A stretch of 7,446 nt of DNA from Geobacter sp. UBA1603 (GTDB lineage: Bacteria > Desulfobacterota > Desulfuromonadia > Geobacterales > Pseudopelobacteraceae), in the NCBI GenBank assembly GCA_002322035.1, contig DCNF01000083.1:17912-25357 (forward strand), given 5' to 3'. The translations under genes and the position numbers were made by a program. Below the pieces are notes generated by a model. It was not told the origin of the DNA. It searched no databases and was given only the letters and a program-made list of their open reading frames with translations. Within the stretch, counting starts at the first letter, position 1; each line of letters begins with the position of its first letter. Positions 6,235-7,446 of this stretch are shown one piece after another.

Positions 6235-6830
6235 TGACAGTTCCGGCTCAACCTCACCCGATTCTGAACCTCCCCAACATCCTGACCATGGTAAGGATTG
6301 CCGCGATCCCGGTCATGGCGGCCTTGCTCCTGTCTCCCTCCCGTCAGGCCGGATTCTGGGCCGCCGCAGTCTTTTCAGCAGCATCGGTTACCGACTGGCT
6401 TGATGGATACCTGGCCCGTCGCATGGGCATTGTTACTGTTTTCGGAAAATTTCTCGACCCGATTGCCGACAAACTGATCGTCATGGCGGCGATGATCATG
6501 GTATTGCCCTATGGCAGGATTCCGGCCTGGATGGTGCTGGTGATACTGGGGCGGGAGATAATCATTACCGGTCTGCGGGGAATCGCCTCGAGCGAGGGAA
6601 TTGTTATTCAGGCCAGCGATCTTGGCAAGTTCAAGACTATTTTTCAGATCGTCGCCATTATTGCTCTGCTGCTCCACTACGATTACCGATGGCTGTTCGG
6701 CATCAACCACCATCTGGTGACGGTTAATATGCATAACATCGGGATGTTTTATCTCTGGATCGCTACGCTTCTGACAATCTGGTCAGGAATTGACTATCTT
6801 ATAAAGTTTATCCGGGTAATTATAAAATAG
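6234..6830 (+). CDS. pgsA: CDP-diacylglycerol-glycerol-3-phosphate 3-phosphatidyltransferase
   Basis: Inner-membrane enzyme making phosphatidylglycerol phosphate, the committed step to phosphatidylglycerol and cardiolipin. The 198-residue product carries the complete CDP-alcohol phosphotransferase signature D-x2-DG-x2-AR-x8-G-x3-D-x3-D: Asp54, Asp57-Gly58, Ala61-Arg62, Gly71, Asp75, Asp79. The N-terminal LNLPNILTMVRI (11-22) and GREIIITGLRGIA (106-118) are typical of PgsA rather than of phosphatidylserine synthase. Several hydrophobic segments follow (roughly 20-36, 41-55, 80-95, 97-112, 134-148, 168-188). ATG at 6234 shares its A with the transglycosylase stop (TGATG), suggesting translational coupling; an in-frame TTG three bases earlier is less likely. 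The stop is six bases from the stop of the convergent gspB-like gene, with no obvious terminator. Confidence 0.93.
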   Translation: MTVPAQPHPILNLPNILTMVRIAAIPVMAALLLSPSRQAGFWAAAVFSAASVTDWLDGYLARRMGIVTVFGKFLDPIADKLIVMAAMIMVLPYGRIPAWMVLVILGREIIITGLRGIASSEGIVIQASDLGKFKTIFQIVAIIALLLHYDYRWLFGINHHLVTVNMHNIGMFYLWIATLLTIWSGIDYLIKFIRVIIK

Positions 6831-6836
6831 TTAATA

Positions 6837-7446
6837 TCATTGCGTTTTTTCGAGCATTACTTCAAACCGCTCGCCGTTTCTGCTGAACTGCACCCTGTCT
6901 TTCTTAATCTCTTCAACATGTGCCCCCGCAACAACAGAGCCGGCTGACACCGGGAGACCGTTGACAACGGCAACGCTCTCGCCGTCATCCTGATAGGCGA
7001 TGCCATTGATTATGATCGCCGACTGGGTCAACTGTTGCCGGGGCTCTGGAACAACAGATGGCGGCCGCACTGAACGAGTGACCGGGGCACTCGCGGCGCT
7101 GCGTACCGGTGGCGTAGCTGCAGCCTTCCGATTGTCGCTGACGGTGGCGGGTGGGGGGAGGGGACGGGCGGCAGCGCTCTGACCGGTGTCTGTGGAAAGG
7201 GGGGCAATCGGGGGAGTAACCACCTTTTCTGCAAGCTGTTTCTGGGCAGCGGCGGGAGCAGTGACAGGTTGCGGAACTCCTCCTGCTGATGGCTTGAGGA
7301 GCATATAGCTGGCAGCAGCACCGCAGGCCAGCAGGGCAACAGCCGCAAGTGTGATTACAAACGCTGAAGGACGCCCACGATCATCTCCGCGCAGTATTTC
7401 TGAATCGATTCTGAGCTGGTCAGGCGTACGGGCAGCCTTTTCATCT
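6837..7446 (-). CDS. gspB: GspB/ExeB-like general secretion pathway protein (N-terminus outside window)
   Basis: The frame is open to the right edge, giving 202 visible residues with the true start beyond 7446. Layout: a charged, presumably cytoplasmic segment (visible 1-26, with ARTPDQLRIDSEI), one membrane helix (about 28-47, AFVITLAAVALLACG), a long Pro/Ala/Ser-rich periplasmic linker (about 52-137), and a C-terminal GspB-type domain (139-202). That domain has the paired strands SAIIINGIAYQDDGESVAVV, NGLPVSAGSVV, VEEIKKDRVQF and RNGERFEVML. In known systems GspB pairs with the ATPase GspA to help place the type II secretin; gspA might lie to the right. ATG at 7304 is in frame but follows the membrane segment, so it is not the start. 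The symbol rests on architecture and the C-terminal pattern; another TonB-like or pilus-assembly factor with this domain is possible. Confidence 0.7.
   Translation of the reverse strand, partial: DEKAARTPDQLRIDSEILRGDDRGRPSAFVITLAAVALLACGAAASYMLLKPSAGGVPQPVTAPAAAQKQLAEKVVTPPIAPLSTDTGQSAAARPLPPPATVSDNRKAAATPPVRSAASAPVTRSVRPPSVVPEPRQQLTQSAIIINGIAYQDDGESVAVVNGLPVSAGSVVAGAHVEEIKKDRVQFSRNGERFEVMLEKTQ

Noticed and set aside
7305..7340. Possible lipobox (Leu-Leu-Ala-Cys) in the GspB-like protein
   Set aside because: The cysteine lies after at least 41 residues, with a charged, apparently cytoplasmic segment ahead of the helix. That fits a signal anchor, not a lipoprotein signal peptide.

Overview
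The window is an ordinary chromosomal housekeeping stretch from a Gram-negative bacterium. A lipopolysaccharide (LPS) transport lipoprotein (LptE), an ADP-heptose epimerase (HldD) and a type II secretion GspB-type protein together imply an outer membrane with LPS. Gene content, moderate-to-high G+C by eye, and the DUF4124-plus-SLT transglycosylase suggest a Geobacter/Pelobacter/Trichlorobacter-like member of the Desulfuromonadota. That placement is inference from recalled gene families, not a search result. Every complete gene reads through without frameshifts, and there is no sign of mobile DNA, CRISPR, tRNA or rRNA. No stretch longer than about 300 bases lacks a gene; the largest gap is the 173-base purM/hldD divergent spacer.

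Left block, + strand (1-2277): the 3' end of leuS (open at the window edge), lptE and holA are tightly packed in the order known from the E. coli leuS-lptE-holA cluster. The block ends at a strong bidirectional hairpin terminator (2308-2340).

Middle block, - strand (4385 down to 2372): purM and purN, two steps of de novo purine synthesis, overlap by four bases (GTGA). They run towards rpsT (ribosomal protein S20), which has its own sigma70-like promoter just past purN and starts at TTG behind a perfect GGAGGT. rpsT and holA converge on the shared terminator. The starts of purM and purN were moved downstream of the longest possible frames because GTG codons with Shine-Dalgarno sequences fit the families better.

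Right block, + strand (4559-6830): hldD diverges from purM across a spacer with plausible promoters facing both ways. It is followed by a secreted lytic transglycosylase with its own possible promoter, then pgsA, whose ATG overlaps the transglycosylase stop (TGATG). The last gene, on the - strand (7446 down to 6837), is the C-terminal part of a GspB-like protein that converges on pgsA with only six bases between stops.

The recurring theme is envelope building: LptE (LPS export), HldD (LPS inner-core sugar), transglycosylase (peptidoglycan), PgsA (phosphatidylglycerol) and GspB (secretion), mixed with translation, replication and purine genes. I found no convincing new system. The points worth a second look are small: start-codon choices, overlaps, and nested RNA structure at the holA/rpsT junction.
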